The position numbers were made by a program, and so were the translations under genes. Shown here one piece after another: positions 24,993 to 34,894 of a stretch of 64,000 bases of DNA. The notes under the pieces were generated by a model, which saw nothing but the letters and a program-made list of their open reading frames with translations, did not search any database and had not been told where the DNA came from. The DNA comes from Shewanella oncorhynchi. GTDB taxonomy: Bacteria; Pseudomonadota; Gammaproteobacteria; Enterobacterales; Shewanellaceae. The DNA lies in the NCBI RefSeq assembly GCF_012584455.1, contig NZ_JABAEB010000016.1:1-64000 (forward strand). Direction: 5' to 3'. The stretch's first letter is position 1. Each line of letters opens with the position of its first letter.

Positions 24993-25248
24993 TAAGTCTT
25001 CGCTTGTCATCTTTTGATACAAGTTACCGCATAAAATAATCGCATTTTGACATTTTATGTCATAGATTAATGCCTAGGTCAGATTAAGGCTTAGATTGAG
25101 AGTTAAAATAAGGCCTAAATTCAGACTGAGCTAAGATCTAGATTAAGGTCGAGATGAAGAGTGAAATTGAGCCGCGATAGGTAAAGAGTCGTCCATCGGG
25201 GTCAATCTAAAGGATAGTAACAAGGAACTGACAGTTAAGGGGAACAGT

Positions 25249-26043
25249 ATGTCTAGACGTTGTCATGAAGTGGATTATGAAATTATCGGCCACAGTATGC
25301 AGTTGGTTGAAGTGGAACTCGATCCTAACGAAACAGTGGTCGCTGAAGCGGGCGCGATGAATTACCTAGAGCAAGATATTAGCTTTGAGGCCAAAATGGG
25401 CGATGGCTCTGAGCCTGAGTCAGGCTTTTTTGGCAAGTTGGTGGGCGCGGGTAAACGGGCATTGACGGGTGAGAGCATTTTTATGACTCACTTTACCAAC
25501 CAAGGCAATCAAAAACGTAAAGTCGCTTTTGCCGCCCCTTATCCTGGCACTATCCTAGCGATCGACTTGGCCGAACATGGTGGTGAGCTTATCTGTCAGA
25601 AAGACAGTTTTTTGGCTGCGGCTTTAGGTACACGCGTGACGATGAAATTTAATCGCCGCTTAGGTACCGGATTTTTCGGTGGTGAAGGGTTTATTCTGCA
25701 AAGTCTACAGGGCGATGGTATGGCGTTTATCCATGCGGGGGGCACCTTAGTGAAAAAAGAACTAAAAGGTGAAACCTTAAGAGTTGACACAGGTTGTCTT
25801 GTTGCATTTACCTCAGGGATTGATTACGACATAGAGCGTGCAGGCTCATTAAAGTCTATGGTCTTTGGTGGTGAAGGTTTGTTTTTAGCCACACTCAAAG
25901 GCCACGGGACGGTTTGGCTACAAAGCTTGCCATTCTCACGTATGGCGGATCGCATTATCGCCCATGCCCCATCAGCGGGTGGCAGTGATCGCGGTGAAGG
26001 CTCTGTACTCGGAGGTCTTGGTCGCATGCTCGATGGGCGCTAA
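25249..26043 (+). CDS. TIGR00266/AIM24 family protein
   Basis: This 264-residue protein has the AIM24 beta-sandwich marks: VDYEIIGHSMQLVEVELDPN, VVAEAGAMNYLEQDI, FFGKLVGAGKRALTGESIFM, GGEGFILQSLQGDGMAFIHAGG and a C-terminal GEGLFLATLKGHGTVWLQSLP. A glycine-rich tail follows. Family members are widespread in bacteria and related to mitochondrial AIM24, but no bacterial role is fixed. The gene has AAGGGGA before ATG and stands alone. The 256-base region before it contains several loose repeats of the kind TAGATTAAGG, and no gene. Confidence 0.85.
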   Translation: MSRRCHEVDYEIIGHSMQLVEVELDPNETVVAEAGAMNYLEQDISFEAKMGDGSEPESGFFGKLVGAGKRALTGESIFMTHFTNQGNQKRKVAFAAPYPGTILAIDLAEHGGELICQKDSFLAAALGTRVTMKFNRRLGTGFFGGEGFILQSLQGDGMAFIHAGGTLVKKELKGETLRVDTGCLVAFTSGIDYDIERAGSLKSMVFGGEGLFLATLKGHGTVWLQSLPFSRMADRIIAHAPSAGGSDRGEGSVLGGLGRMLDGR

Positions 26044-26084
26044 CACAACATTTTTAATGGGGCGCCTTTATGTAAAAGTAAAAA

Positions 26085-26117
26085 AAGTGACATATCGAGA
26101 TTGATGATATGTCACTT
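26085..26117 (-). terminator. Terminator of the first TonB receptor
   Basis: AAGTGACATATC and GATATGTCACTT pair perfectly over 12 bp with a 9-base loop. On the minus strand a T-run follows. It is 38 bases past the receptor stop. Confidence 0.88.
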
Positions 26118-26154
26118 CAAATGGGAGATTTTAAATTAGCTTATGTAACGTTGG

Positions 26155-28992
26155 TTAGAACTTATAGTTAACGCCTACAGTGATACGTTGTCCCAGAATG
26201 TCATAGTAAGCACCTTGGTTATATACACTCGGTTGACGAGGTGGGGTTTCATCAAACATGTTGAGTATGCCCGCACGAACTTGTAATGCATCAGTGATGT
26301 TATAGCGACTGGTTAAATCAAATGTAATATATGATGGAATATCATTATAGTTGTTTTGATTTGGTGACCAATCGTTACTTAAAACTGTATTACTACGATA
26401 GTTCGCAGTTAGTACTGCAGAGAAATCTCCGTAGGTGTAATCCGTCGTAAAACGATGGCGCCAACGTGGCCGCTCTTGTTCACCTGTTTCTTTTATTTCA
26501 TCTTCAGCAAAACCTGTTGAATTAAATGAACGTTCTTCTAGATAAGTACTGAAGAGGCGGATCCCCCAGTCACCAAAGCTACTTTCAAACTTATAGTTAG
26601 CTTCAATATCTACACCAGAAGTAATGCTGGTCGCAGAGTTAACTGGTTTTTCATAGTAATTGGTGATCTCATGCGTATCAGGATCACGTTCAAGCAATGG
26701 ACAGAATGGGTTGTCTAGAGTGCTTGATTGGTAGCAATACTTTACAACATCTGGGCCATCAAAACTGTTAATGACATTTTCCATGTCAAATTTCCAGTAA
26801 TCAACAGTGAAACTTAGGTTTTCAATATAATTTGGGGTATAGACAAAACCGATAGTTATGTCATCGGCAACTTCGTTTTGTAAGTCCTCGTTCCCTACTA
26901 TAAATCCAGGACGAGTCGAACCATACCACTCTTGAGATGGTTCGAAATCGGTAGGAATGCCTTGTGCCGCACAGTTTGCCAAGACATTGTCTAGATATTC
27001 AGGATTTATTTGGTTGCGGTAGCTAGAAGCGCAATAATCCTTTATAGATCTGAATGTTTGTCCTGGTGGGCTATACAAGTCACCTATATTGGGAGCTCTA
27101 ACAGATTTCGAACGGTTTAATCTAACTCTCAAATCGTCGAAGACAGCCCAGTTTAAGCCTACTTTCCAAGCAGTATCAGAACCAGATGTCGAGTAATCCA
27201 TATAACGGAAAGCTGTTTCCAGTGTTAAATCTTGTACTAATGTAATGTCACTTAGTAATGGAATTGACAATTCTGCAGAAGCTTCCGTTACATCAAACTC
27301 ACCTTTAAGTGGCTGAGATTGGTTGTTGAACAGTAAGCCCTCTCGCATAGCTGGATCTGGTAAAGTGTCTGCCTGCTCTTTTCTATACTCGAGAGAGAAT
27401 GCACTCGATACAAAACCTGCAGGTAATTCGAATAAATCGCCACTTACGGATGCTCCCACTGCGGATTGAGTTATAGATGAACGGCGAATAGCATCGGTGC
27501 TAACCCAATCATAGGCTTCTTTATCGAAAATACCGTGACCAAATACATTAAGTGGAAGGCACCCATTATCGCGCGCGCTTTCACTACGGCAGACGACATC
27601 TCCATTGGCATCTTTGATCGTATCAACGGCATCGTAGAAGCGTTGTTCAAACATTTCACCGTACCATTCAGTGTCGGCTTGAACATGCCCTACTGTCGCA
27701 TAGGCATCATAGCCCCATTTTTCAGAAAGCTCGCCTTCGAACCCCAGAGCAACACGAGCTGTCGTTCTTTCTTGACTGTATTTGCGATTACCAAAGTCTG
27801 ATGCAAGATAACCAAGAGTAACTCCTGCTCCTGGTTTTGGCTCACCTGCCGCAACTAAAGCAGCTGCTTCTGGTGATAGGAAGCCATTATCTTCATGTAA
27901 CTTGAAGTTTAAAAATGCAGGAGAGCTTTCTCCATAAGCATCTGATTTACTTAAGCTTGCTTCCATTGTCATTTTATGGTTTTCATTGATGTCATAACTC
28001 ATTACTGAGAAAAAGTTAATGCGATCTAATGGCGTTTTGATGAAAGAGTTTTCTGCGAAGTTATAACCTTCTCCGCCGAGATAATCGACACGACCAGAAG
28101 TCAGCGGAGGTAAAGCTTGTCCTAATTGCATTGGTCTAACATTGCCATTTTCATCAAATGAGTATCGAGTACCATTTGAAACAAATGTCCCTGTTTTACT
28201 ATAGGAAGCTAATACTTGTTGACCATAACCCCATACAACAGACTGTGGGTCATCTGGACCTGTTGCATTTTGATTACGTACAACAATTGGAGCTTCACGT
28301 AGGAACTCTCTATCCATAAAGGATAATTGCCCCTGACGAGCCCAACTAAGGTTAGTAACAAAATTAGCTTTACCTACTTCTGAACCAAATGTTATTGAAG
28401 CATATTTTTCTTCACCACCATCTTCTGTTGGCTGTGTAGTCGAAACGTCAACCGAAATGCCATCAAAGCTTTTTTTCGTAATAATGTTCACAACTCCCGC
28501 GATAGCATCTGAGCCATATACTGCTGATGCACCACCAGTTGTGATTTCAATTCGTTCAACCATAGCTGTTGGTATATTGTTAAGATCTACAGAACCTGAA
28601 CCAGGTGCTCCTGCAACAAATCGACGACCATTAACAAGAACGAGTGTACGGTCAGAGCCTAGTCCTCTTAAGTCTGTATTATTTAATCCGCTAGCAAATA
28701 CAGTATTATTGGTTGTTTCAGGTGATAGTCCTACTAGTGTGTTGGGCATCTTATGCAGCAAATCAGCAACGTTAACGACACCTGCGTCAATTAACCCATC
28801 ACCTGATATAACTGTCACAGGTGTAGGCGTGAGTTCACCAATACGCTTAATTTTTGAGCCTGTAACTTCAATACGTTCAAATGTTTCAGTTGGTTCTTCA
28901 GTTTGGGCATGAACAAAAGTGGAAGCTGTTAGACTTGCTGCGGCAAATATACCGTAGCGAACCGCTTTTGCCGTTAGTGACAAAGAGTTCAT
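26155..28992 (-). CDS. TonB-dependent outer-membrane receptor
   Basis: This 945-residue receptor has a signal peptide ending VHA, then the plug domain from about residue 37 (ETFERIEVTGSKIKRIGELTP, VNVADLLHKMPN, NTDLRGLGSDRTLVLVNGRR, ERIEITTGGASAVYGSDAIA, GVVNIITKK). The beta-barrel ends with DILGQRITVGVNYKF, whose final Phe fits outer-membrane insertion. The TonB box is probably near residues 32-40. The substrate cannot be told; the architecture is that of peptide or carbohydrate receptors, not classical siderophore receptors. It shares the signal-peptide core LSLTAKAVR and the plug with the receptor at 58118-60778, so they are paralogs. It is transcribed alone. Confidence 0.92.
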   Translation of the reverse strand: MNSLSLTAKAVRYGIFAAASLTASTFVHAQTEEPTETFERIEVTGSKIKRIGELTPTPVTVISGDGLIDAGVVNVADLLHKMPNTLVGLSPETTNNTVFASGLNNTDLRGLGSDRTLVLVNGRRFVAGAPGSGSVDLNNIPTAMVERIEITTGGASAVYGSDAIAGVVNIITKKSFDGISVDVSTTQPTEDGGEEKYASITFGSEVGKANFVTNLSWARQGQLSFMDREFLREAPIVVRNQNATGPDDPQSVVWGYGQQVLASYSKTGTFVSNGTRYSFDENGNVRPMQLGQALPPLTSGRVDYLGGEGYNFAENSFIKTPLDRINFFSVMSYDINENHKMTMEASLSKSDAYGESSPAFLNFKLHEDNGFLSPEAAALVAAGEPKPGAGVTLGYLASDFGNRKYSQERTTARVALGFEGELSEKWGYDAYATVGHVQADTEWYGEMFEQRFYDAVDTIKDANGDVVCRSESARDNGCLPLNVFGHGIFDKEAYDWVSTDAIRRSSITQSAVGASVSGDLFELPAGFVSSAFSLEYRKEQADTLPDPAMREGLLFNNQSQPLKGEFDVTEASAELSIPLLSDITLVQDLTLETAFRYMDYSTSGSDTAWKVGLNWAVFDDLRVRLNRSKSVRAPNIGDLYSPPGQTFRSIKDYCASSYRNQINPEYLDNVLANCAAQGIPTDFEPSQEWYGSTRPGFIVGNEDLQNEVADDITIGFVYTPNYIENLSFTVDYWKFDMENVINSFDGPDVVKYCYQSSTLDNPFCPLLERDPDTHEITNYYEKPVNSATSITSGVDIEANYKFESSFGDWGIRLFSTYLEERSFNSTGFAEDEIKETGEQERPRWRHRFTTDYTYGDFSAVLTANYRSNTVLSNDWSPNQNNYNDIPSYITFDLTSRYNITDALQVRAGILNMFDETPPRQPSVYNQGAYYDILGQRITVGVNYKF

Positions 28993-29504
28993 ACATTTCT
29001 CCTTTATATTTTTTATTGGTTAAATTTATGGTTGTAAATTGAAGCTGCACTTAACAACTCCAACCACATATTTATTTCCAAGTTGCGAGATTGTCAAACG
29101 GTAGGCGTTTTTAGGTTAATTTTGGTGGCAATCATTTAAGGTGAGATGAACAATTTTGTTAATTATTTTGCATTAATTAAACAATGAGATTCGTTATTCG
29201 TAACATGTAATTGTTTTTTGATAGGCTGTTTTTAGGTGGAAGGTATTTAATTTGTTGATTATAAAGGTTATTATTTTTTTTGTGATTTTATTTGTTTTTT
29301 CGTGAGATATTAATTGTAACTGAGTGTTTCTTATTTGGTTATTTTGCTTACTTTTTTTGTTTATTTTATAATTATCATATATCAATCGTTAGAAAGTATT
29401 ATTTGCAGGTTTACCAGGTTAATTCATTATAAAGTATTATTGGCAATGAATGATTAATGTTGTTGTGGGTTTAATGAAAGGTTTTTTAAATTATTTTATA
29501 TTTT
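28993..29504. other. AT-rich intergenic stretch
   Basis: These 512 bases lie between a TonB receptor start and the end of a flippase-like gene, both on the minus strand. The centre (about 29100-29500) is markedly AT-rich with long T-tracts. The receptor promoter should lie here. No gene or clear hairpin was seen. Confidence 0.4.
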
Positions 29505-30752
29505 CTATTTATTTTTAATATTTCTCTCTATGATTTTTGAAATAAAATACATCATCAAATAGCCCGTGCCTAAGGCTAAAATCACCGCGACGACATTCTC
29601 CGTATACAGGCGGTAAGCGTAGAAAGTACCGACCAGTACTGCGATACCAGCAAGGCGAATAAGTAGGCTTTGAGTAAAGTAGCCATGAGCTTTGATATAA
29701 GCTAGCTGGTAGCCATTGAGCATCATAAATATAAAAAACATGGAGAAATGCATTAATACTGGGGCCGCTTTAATGTATTGCTCGGGGAATAACCAAGCGA
29801 CTAACGGCTTGCTCGCAAAAACCATAACGACAAAAAAAATACTGCTGATCCACAAAGAAACTTTTATCAGCCACAACTTAATTTGTTGCACTTCGTCAAA
29901 GCGTTTTTCTCGTACGCACACTGCGACTTCGGGCAGCACAAAACGGTAGATGGGAAAGACAAAAAGCAGGGTGAGGTAAGTGATCATCGGCCGCACCACC
30001 ACTTGGAAATCACCCAGTTCATCTATGCTGAAATAGGCAATAGTCAGCAGTACGGTGATGTAAATCATCAAGATACTGGCCCCCGCTTCCATGGACGCCG
30101 TCAGGCTTTTCTTCATAAAACTGCGTAAACCCGTATCAAAATGCACTGCACTTAAGGGCGGAGTGGCAATATCTTTGCGCCGTTTTAAGTACATATATAA
30201 GGCAACGATGAGCGATGACAGTGTCATGCTGTAAAAGAGTGATGCAATGGCGGTTTGTTTTAAGCCATAGAAACATAATAAAAAGCTAGTCACTTGTGCG
30301 AGCGGCTCTAACCAAGTGACTCTATTGGAGATGGCATATAGCCGGTACATGGCAATTTGATTGGTAAAATAGACCTTGAGCCCCATACTCAGAATAATCC
30401 CAACCAATTGAAAATATTCTACATTAAGATGCAATTTGTGCTTGATATAGGGTAAAACTAAGCCCCATGTCAGTAATACCATAGCGATCAAGCTGTAGCG
30501 GAATATATTGGTGATATCCACATCTTGCTTGGTCTGGGAGTAGGTCACCACCATAGAGGAGCGAAATCCCGTCATTAGGATTAGCGACAGTGAGATAATG
30601 TCGATCACTGTGTGATAGAGCGCTAGATCGGCTTTGGCAACCCATTGTGCTAGCCAGAGTTTAAATAGAAACCCCACAGAAATACTGGCGAGTGATGCCC
30701 AGAACCCCGCAATAATTGCCTGCTTAACCCGTTGAAGTGAGGTGTTTTCCAT
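29505..30752 (-). CDS. Polysaccharide/lipid flippase-like membrane protein (MATE/MOP superfamily)
   Basis: This is a protein of about 415 residues from the ATG at 30752 (MENTSLQRVKQ); a TTG two codons up is less likely. At least ten hydrophobic segments are visible, with the N-terminal FWASLASISVGFLFKLWLAQ typical of Wzx-like and MOP exporters. FRSSMVVTYSQTKQDVD and MTLSSLIVALYMYLKRRKD separate the halves, and FPIYRFVLPEVAV lies before the last helices. The probable job is flipping a lipid-linked or amphipathic compound. No sugar-transferase cluster surrounds it, so the cargo is unknown. It is a lone gene, and the 3' flank is very AT-rich. Confidence 0.72.
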   Translation of the reverse strand: MENTSLQRVKQAIIAGFWASLASISVGFLFKLWLAQWVAKADLALYHTVIDIISLSLILMTGFRSSMVVTYSQTKQDVDITNIFRYSLIAMVLLTWGLVLPYIKHKLHLNVEYFQLVGIILSMGLKVYFTNQIAMYRLYAISNRVTWLEPLAQVTSFLLCFYGLKQTAIASLFYSMTLSSLIVALYMYLKRRKDIATPPLSAVHFDTGLRSFMKKSLTASMEAGASILMIYITVLLTIAYFSIDELGDFQVVVRPMITYLTLLFVFPIYRFVLPEVAVCVREKRFDEVQQIKLWLIKVSLWISSIFFVVMVFASKPLVAWLFPEQYIKAAPVLMHFSMFFIFMMLNGYQLAYIKAHGYFTQSLLIRLAGIAVLVGTFYAYRLYTENVVAVILALGTGYLMMYFISKIIERNIKNK

Positions 30753-31121
30753 TATCAAAAATCCAGCGTTAGTCTACGGTCATTATCGGGATGCTATGAA
30801 TTCAATTAAGATTTTGCCTTAGCCGCATGAGTATTTTTAGGTGACACTTATCTTGTTCTGTTCGATATCTTTTCACCCTGCATGAGTCTAGCATTTTTGC
30901 CAATTTACGACCAATAGCCAGATAGTAAAGATATGATAAATATCAATATGTTGCTTTATTGTAAGTTAGAACGTTATTTAGTGAGGACTGGGATGATAAA
31001 TTGTCTTACAGACAACGTTTTTTGATAGATGAAAGCAGTATTAAGAAGTACTCAACGCCCAGATAAGCGCTGGGCGTAGTTGTAAAAGTGTCAGTTATAA
31101 ATGCCATTTTGCCATGGGAAG
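30753..31121. other. Intergenic stretch with one inverted repeat
   Basis: No gene seen. It should contain the promoter of the flippase gene and the 3' end region of the RcnB-like gene, including the inverted repeat at 31056-31076. Confidence 0.4.
31056..31076 (-). terminator. Possible terminator of the RcnB-like gene
   Basis: CGCCCAG and CTGGGCG pair over 7 bp with a 7-base loop, 46 bases past the stop codon. No good T-run follows on the minus strand, so it is weak. Confidence 0.4.
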
Positions 31122-31460
31122 TTAATCGGTAATGATATTGACGATATCGAGGATTTTACGGCTGTTATTATCGAGTTTGATTAGTGCACCTTCGACTTGA
31201 ATGCTAATGATGCCATCTCTGTCTAAGGGCACTACGATGCGGCCGCGATCATAAATATCATGCTCAAGCACATCACCACGGTGGAGTTTTTTCTGCCAAC
31301 CGGGTGGCAGTGGCTGACCTTGGTCAACTTTTTTCTGTAATCCCGGCGGTAGACTTTTATCCTTTTTGTGGTGCTCATGGTCATCTTTAGCAAAGGTTGA
31401 GATGGACATCGTTAAGCTGAGGACAAGTCCTGTGATTACCACTGAGGTCAATTTATTCAT
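31122..31460 (-). CDS. Exported RcnB/CigR-like small protein
   Basis: About 112 residues from the ATG at 31460 (MNKLTSVVITG), where a clean signal peptide ending TFA begins; an upstream start at 31499 would put 13 extra residues before it. The mature protein is His- and Lys-rich (KDDHEHHKKDK), then has LPPGLQKKV and LPPGWQKKL. This pair is typical of RcnB- and CigR-type periplasmic proteins. The C-terminal half forms a small beta domain (RIVVPLDRDGIISIQVEGAL). The His cluster suggests metal contact, which is inference. Confidence 0.72.
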   Translation of the reverse strand: MNKLTSVVITGLVLSLTMSISTFAKDDHEHHKKDKSLPPGLQKKVDQGQPLPPGWQKKLHRGDVLEHDIYDRGRIVVPLDRDGIISIQVEGALIKLDNNSRKILDIVNIITD

Positions 31461-31569
31461 CTGTACTCCTAAGGGGCATTGAGTTGATGTTGTGTCCAAT
31501 GCTGGATGTGGCCAACAATAGGCGATGCGAAATGAACTATAGCTGAACGTTCTGGTTCAAGATTGCTTT

Positions 31570-32031
31570 CTAGCGGGTTAACATGAGTACGGCTTGCCAT
31601 TGTTCGGCGGTCACAGGTTGGATACTGAGTCTTGACCCCTTAGAGACTAAATACATGTCCGCCAGTTGGGGTAAACTTTTTATCAAACTTAAGGGAATAA
31701 TCTCGTTAAATTTTTTGACAAAGCGGATATCTACTCGTAGCCATCTTGGTTTGGTTGGATCTGACTTAGGGTCAAAATACTTCGATTCTGGATCGAAGGC
31801 CGTGCTGTCGGGATACGCATTGGTCACAACTTCAGCGATACCGACAATACCGGGCACTTTGCAGCTTGAATGGTAAAAAAATACCTTGTCGCCAATCTGC
31901 ATCTCATCGCGCATAAAGTTACGCGCCTGATAATTACGGATCCCATGCCAAGCTTCAGTTTGGTTAGGGCAAGCCTTAAGATCATCTATGCTAAATTCGT
32001 CGGGTTCCGATTTCATAAGCCAGTAGTTCAT
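31570..32031 (-). CDS. EVE domain (DUF55/thymocyte nuclear protein 1-like) protein
   Basis: About 153 residues from the ATG at 32031 (MNYWLMKSEPDEFSIDDL), the invariant family start; the frame extends 13 residues further but without support. Diagnostic segments are WHGIRNYQARNFMRDEMQIGDKVFFYHSSCKVPGIVGIAEV and WLRVDIRFVKKF. EVE domains are PUA-like and bind modified bases in DNA or RNA; some appear with restriction or modification systems. None is adjacent here, so a housekeeping RNA or DNA reader is likelier. Confidence 0.9.
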   Translation of the reverse strand: MNYWLMKSEPDEFSIDDLKACPNQTEAWHGIRNYQARNFMRDEMQIGDKVFFYHSSCKVPGIVGIAEVVTNAYPDSTAFDPESKYFDPKSDPTKPRWLRVDIRFVKKFNEIIPLSLIKSLPQLADMYLVSKGSRLSIQPVTAEQWQAVLMLTR

Positions 32032-32308
32032 CTTGTTTCCTTTACTCATAGTTGCCGTTAAGCGCTTCAATACCGCTGAGTTTATCTGAATTTTGTCGAA
32101 TACCCCAGTTCGTCACCCATATCAAATATTGTGAGTTTGATTAAGTTTCCGTTCAGATAACGTGGCTTAGCCTGTTGACAGTAATCTTATTTGGTATGCC
32201 TTATGCAAATTCTCGTTTCTAAGGCAAAGCGTCAAATTCGATCTCGGTTTGTGACTGGTGTCGTATAAGTTGTGGCAGCAGAGGCAACCAAAACCTGTGA
32301 GGTGTGTT

Positions 32309-32689
32309 ATGGGGACTTCAACAATGACATCCGATTGTGGCTTATACACTAAATATCTTAAGGATTTTACGGCGGGTGATGTGATCTTAAGTCATGAGCG
32401 AATGCTGGAATTTATTAATGACCTGACAACGCAAGGTTGGTTATTGGCTAATTTCACTTGGGACTATTGGTATAACAACAGTTACTTAGTCGATAAACCT
32501 GCCTATATTCGTGATGCGAGCATCGCACAATGTAAGTTGCTGCTAACCGCCATGACGCGACTCGAGGTTTTTAGCCCCGGCGTGTTAGAAAATATGCGTC
32601 GCCAAGGGGTGTTACTGGCCATTGTTGAGCGGTTACAAAGCTTAAATGTGCCTAAGTCGAGTGCTCATTTTGAGTTTATCAGCCGTTAG
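32309..32689 (+). CDS. Uncharacterised 126-residue protein (possibly DUF6508-like)
   Basis: The preferred start is the ATG at 32309, with GAGG upstream; a frame from 32258 adds 17 unlikely residues. It is a helical soluble protein with YLKDFTAGDVILSHERMLEF, WLLANFTWDYWYNNS and LLTAMTRLEVFSPGVLENM. The pattern of a Trp-Trp-Tyr cluster in a helical core resembles what I recall of DUF6508, but I am not certain. It lies between EVE (divergent) and an acyl-CoA synthetase gene, 140 bases upstream of the latter. Confidence 0.6.
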   Translation: MGTSTMTSDCGLYTKYLKDFTAGDVILSHERMLEFINDLTTQGWLLANFTWDYWYNNSYLVDKPAYIRDASIAQCKLLLTAMTRLEVFSPGVLENMRRQGVLLAIVERLQSLNVPKSSAHFEFISR

Positions 32690-32828
32690 CACTGGGCTTT
32701 AATGGATTGTTATCTAATAGTTTGTCTTACTCTTTAGTCTAATAAAGTGCTTTTTTACTTGTGACATGATCCGTGGATTGGTTAGTTTGGACCTCGCTAA
32801 CCATAATAATAAATGCACGGAGGCCTTA

Positions 32829-34541
32829 ATGTCAGTTCCTACAAGCCAAGTTATAAGCCCGCTCAACGTTAGCGAGTTTAGAGGCGAGTCATCACCGAAA
32901 CTCGTTGAGAAGACCATAGGTCAATATCTTGATGAGATTGCGGCAACGTATCCCGACCAATTAGCTGTCGTCGTACACCATCAACATATCCGCTGGAATT
33001 ACCGCCAATATCTTGCCCAAATCGATGCGCTCGCCACAGGACTATTAAAACTCGGTATTAAGTCTGGTGATAGGGTAGGGATTTGGTCGCCTAACAATAT
33101 CGAGTGGTGTTTAACCCAATATGCGACCGCTAAAATTGGCGCCATCATGGTATGTATTAATCCTGCGTATCGTCCTGAAGAGTTGCAATACGCGCTGAGT
33201 AACGTGGGTTGTCGCGCGGTAATTTGTGCTGATAAGTTTAAATCCAGCAATTATCTTGAGATGCTATATGAATTGGCGCCTGAGCTAACTTCTTGCCCCT
33301 CGGGTAAATTACAAGCTAAAGCCGTACCTGAGCTTGAATTTGTGATCCGTATGGGCGCGGAGAAATCCGTCGGTATGTTGAATTTTGATGACTTGATCGT
33401 TGATGTGACCGCCGCTGATAGGATAATGCTTAAGAGTATTGCTAAGGAATTAAGCCCATACGATGCGATTAATATCCAGTTTACCTCTGGCACGACGGGC
33501 AGTCCGAAAGGTGCGACCTTATCACATCATAACATATTGAATAATGGCTATTTAGTCGCAGAGGCGATGAAGTTTACCTGTCACGATAAACTCTGTATTC
33601 CAGTGCCTTTATACCATTGTTTTGGCATGGTACTCGGCAGTTTAGTTTGCTTAGCCAAAGGCGCAACTGCTGTGTTCCCCGGAGAATCCTTCGATCCACT
33701 GACGACATTGCAAGTGATTGAGCAAGAGCGTTGCACCGCTTTGCATGGTGTACCGACCATGTTTATTGCCGAGTTGGAACACCCAGAGTTTGCTCGTTTT
33801 GATTTGAGTTCCTTACGTACCGGCGTGATGGCGGGGGCAACTTGTCCTGAAGAAGTGATGCGACGTGTACAAAACCTGATGTATATGAAGGAAGTGCTGA
33901 TTGGTTATGGACAGACCGAATGCAGTCCGCTCAATCACATTACTGAAATCGACTCACCCGTAGAGAAACGTGTGCTCACCGTTGGCCGTGCTTTGCCCCA
34001 TACCGAAGTGAAAATTGTCGATGAATTTGGCGAAGTGCTGCCAATTAATCAACCCGGTGAAGTTTGTAGTCGCGGTTACTGCATTATGCAGTGTTATTGG
34101 AATGATCCTGAGAAAACGGCGGCAACCATAGACAGTCAAGGCTGGCTACATTCGGGCGATATTGGCCAAATGGATGAGCAAGGTTATGTGCAAATTGTGG
34201 GGCGCATTAAAGATATGATTATTCGCGGCGGCGAGAATATTTATCCCCGTGAGATTGAAGAGAAACTTTACACCCATAAAGATGTGCAGGATGCGGCGGT
34301 CTTTGGCGTTCAAAGCGATAAATACGGCGAGGAAGTGTGTGCTTGGATCAAAGTCCGCTCAGGAGCCGCGATTACAGAGGCTGATATTCGTCATTTTCTC
34401 ACCGAGAAATTCGCCTACTTTAAAGTGCCGCGCTACATCAAGTTTGTGGATCAGTATCCAATGACAGTGACGGGAAAAATTCAGAAATTCAAAATGCGCG
34501 AGCTGATGTATCAAGAGTTATATGAAGATATTAATGCTTAA
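32829..34541 (+). CDS. AMP-binding acyl-CoA synthetase
   Basis: This is a 570-residue ANL-family ligase from the ATG at 32829, with CGGAGG 5 bases before it; the frame is open to 32766, but that part is not family-like. The P-loop reads TSGTTGSPKGATLSHHN (about 217-233). GYGQTECSPL, SGDIGQMDEQGYVQIVGRIKDMIIRGGENIYP and the terminal VTGKIQKFKM with the catalytic Lys follow. It activates a carboxylic acid to its acyl-CoA through an acyl-adenylate. Length and motifs fit medium- to long-chain or branched-acid ligases. A terminator follows at 34586-34606. Confidence 0.92.
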   Translation: MSVPTSQVISPLNVSEFRGESSPKLVEKTIGQYLDEIAATYPDQLAVVVHHQHIRWNYRQYLAQIDALATGLLKLGIKSGDRVGIWSPNNIEWCLTQYATAKIGAIMVCINPAYRPEELQYALSNVGCRAVICADKFKSSNYLEMLYELAPELTSCPSGKLQAKAVPELEFVIRMGAEKSVGMLNFDDLIVDVTAADRIMLKSIAKELSPYDAINIQFTSGTTGSPKGATLSHHNILNNGYLVAEAMKFTCHDKLCIPVPLYHCFGMVLGSLVCLAKGATAVFPGESFDPLTTLQVIEQERCTALHGVPTMFIAELEHPEFARFDLSSLRTGVMAGATCPEEVMRRVQNLMYMKEVLIGYGQTECSPLNHITEIDSPVEKRVLTVGRALPHTEVKIVDEFGEVLPINQPGEVCSRGYCIMQCYWNDPEKTAATIDSQGWLHSGDIGQMDEQGYVQIVGRIKDMIIRGGENIYPREIEEKLYTHKDVQDAAVFGVQSDKYGEEVCAWIKVRSGAAITEADIRHFLTEKFAYFKVPRYIKFVDQYPMTVTGKIQKFKMRELMYQELYEDINA

Positions 34542-34894
34542 GTCATTTGGCTTTGAGTTGATTAATACTATTGATATTTGACTTCCAAGCCGCGTAATGC
34601 GGCTTGAATTTTATTCTATCTAGCTATTTCGGTTAGCAGATAAACGAACAAGCTAATTGGCTCACGAAAAAGTCGGCGAGTCATACCATCAAGCCAAGCT
34701 GCACTTTGAGTTAGCTTTCGCTGCTAATATCATTATTCTAATTGTAATAAAACTTCACTTCCCCGCTGTGGCTTGATGGCTATACTAAAACTAGTCATAA
34801 AATCTAACCAGTCATAAAATCTCGGCAGATAAAAACGAAAGCGTTAAGTTGTCGATGATGTAGTCGTAAATCCATGCAGGCAAAGGAGTACTAA
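34542..34894. other. Intergenic stretch, terminator then leader
   Basis: These 353 bases hold the acyl-CoA synthetase terminator (34586-34606) and the upstream region of the binding-protein gene. Two near-copies of AGTCATAAAATCT-like text appear at about 34794-34822. No gene seen. Confidence 0.45.
34586..34606 (+). terminator. Terminator of the acyl-CoA synthetase gene
   Basis: CAAGCCGC (34586-34593) and GCGGCTTG (34599-34606) pair over 8 bp around GTAAT and are followed by AATTTTATT, 45 bases past the stop. Confidence 0.8.

Noticed and set aside
25060..25200. Loose TAGATTAAGG-like repeats before the AIM24 gene
   Set aside because: Copies are too irregular in sequence and spacing to call a defined repeat.
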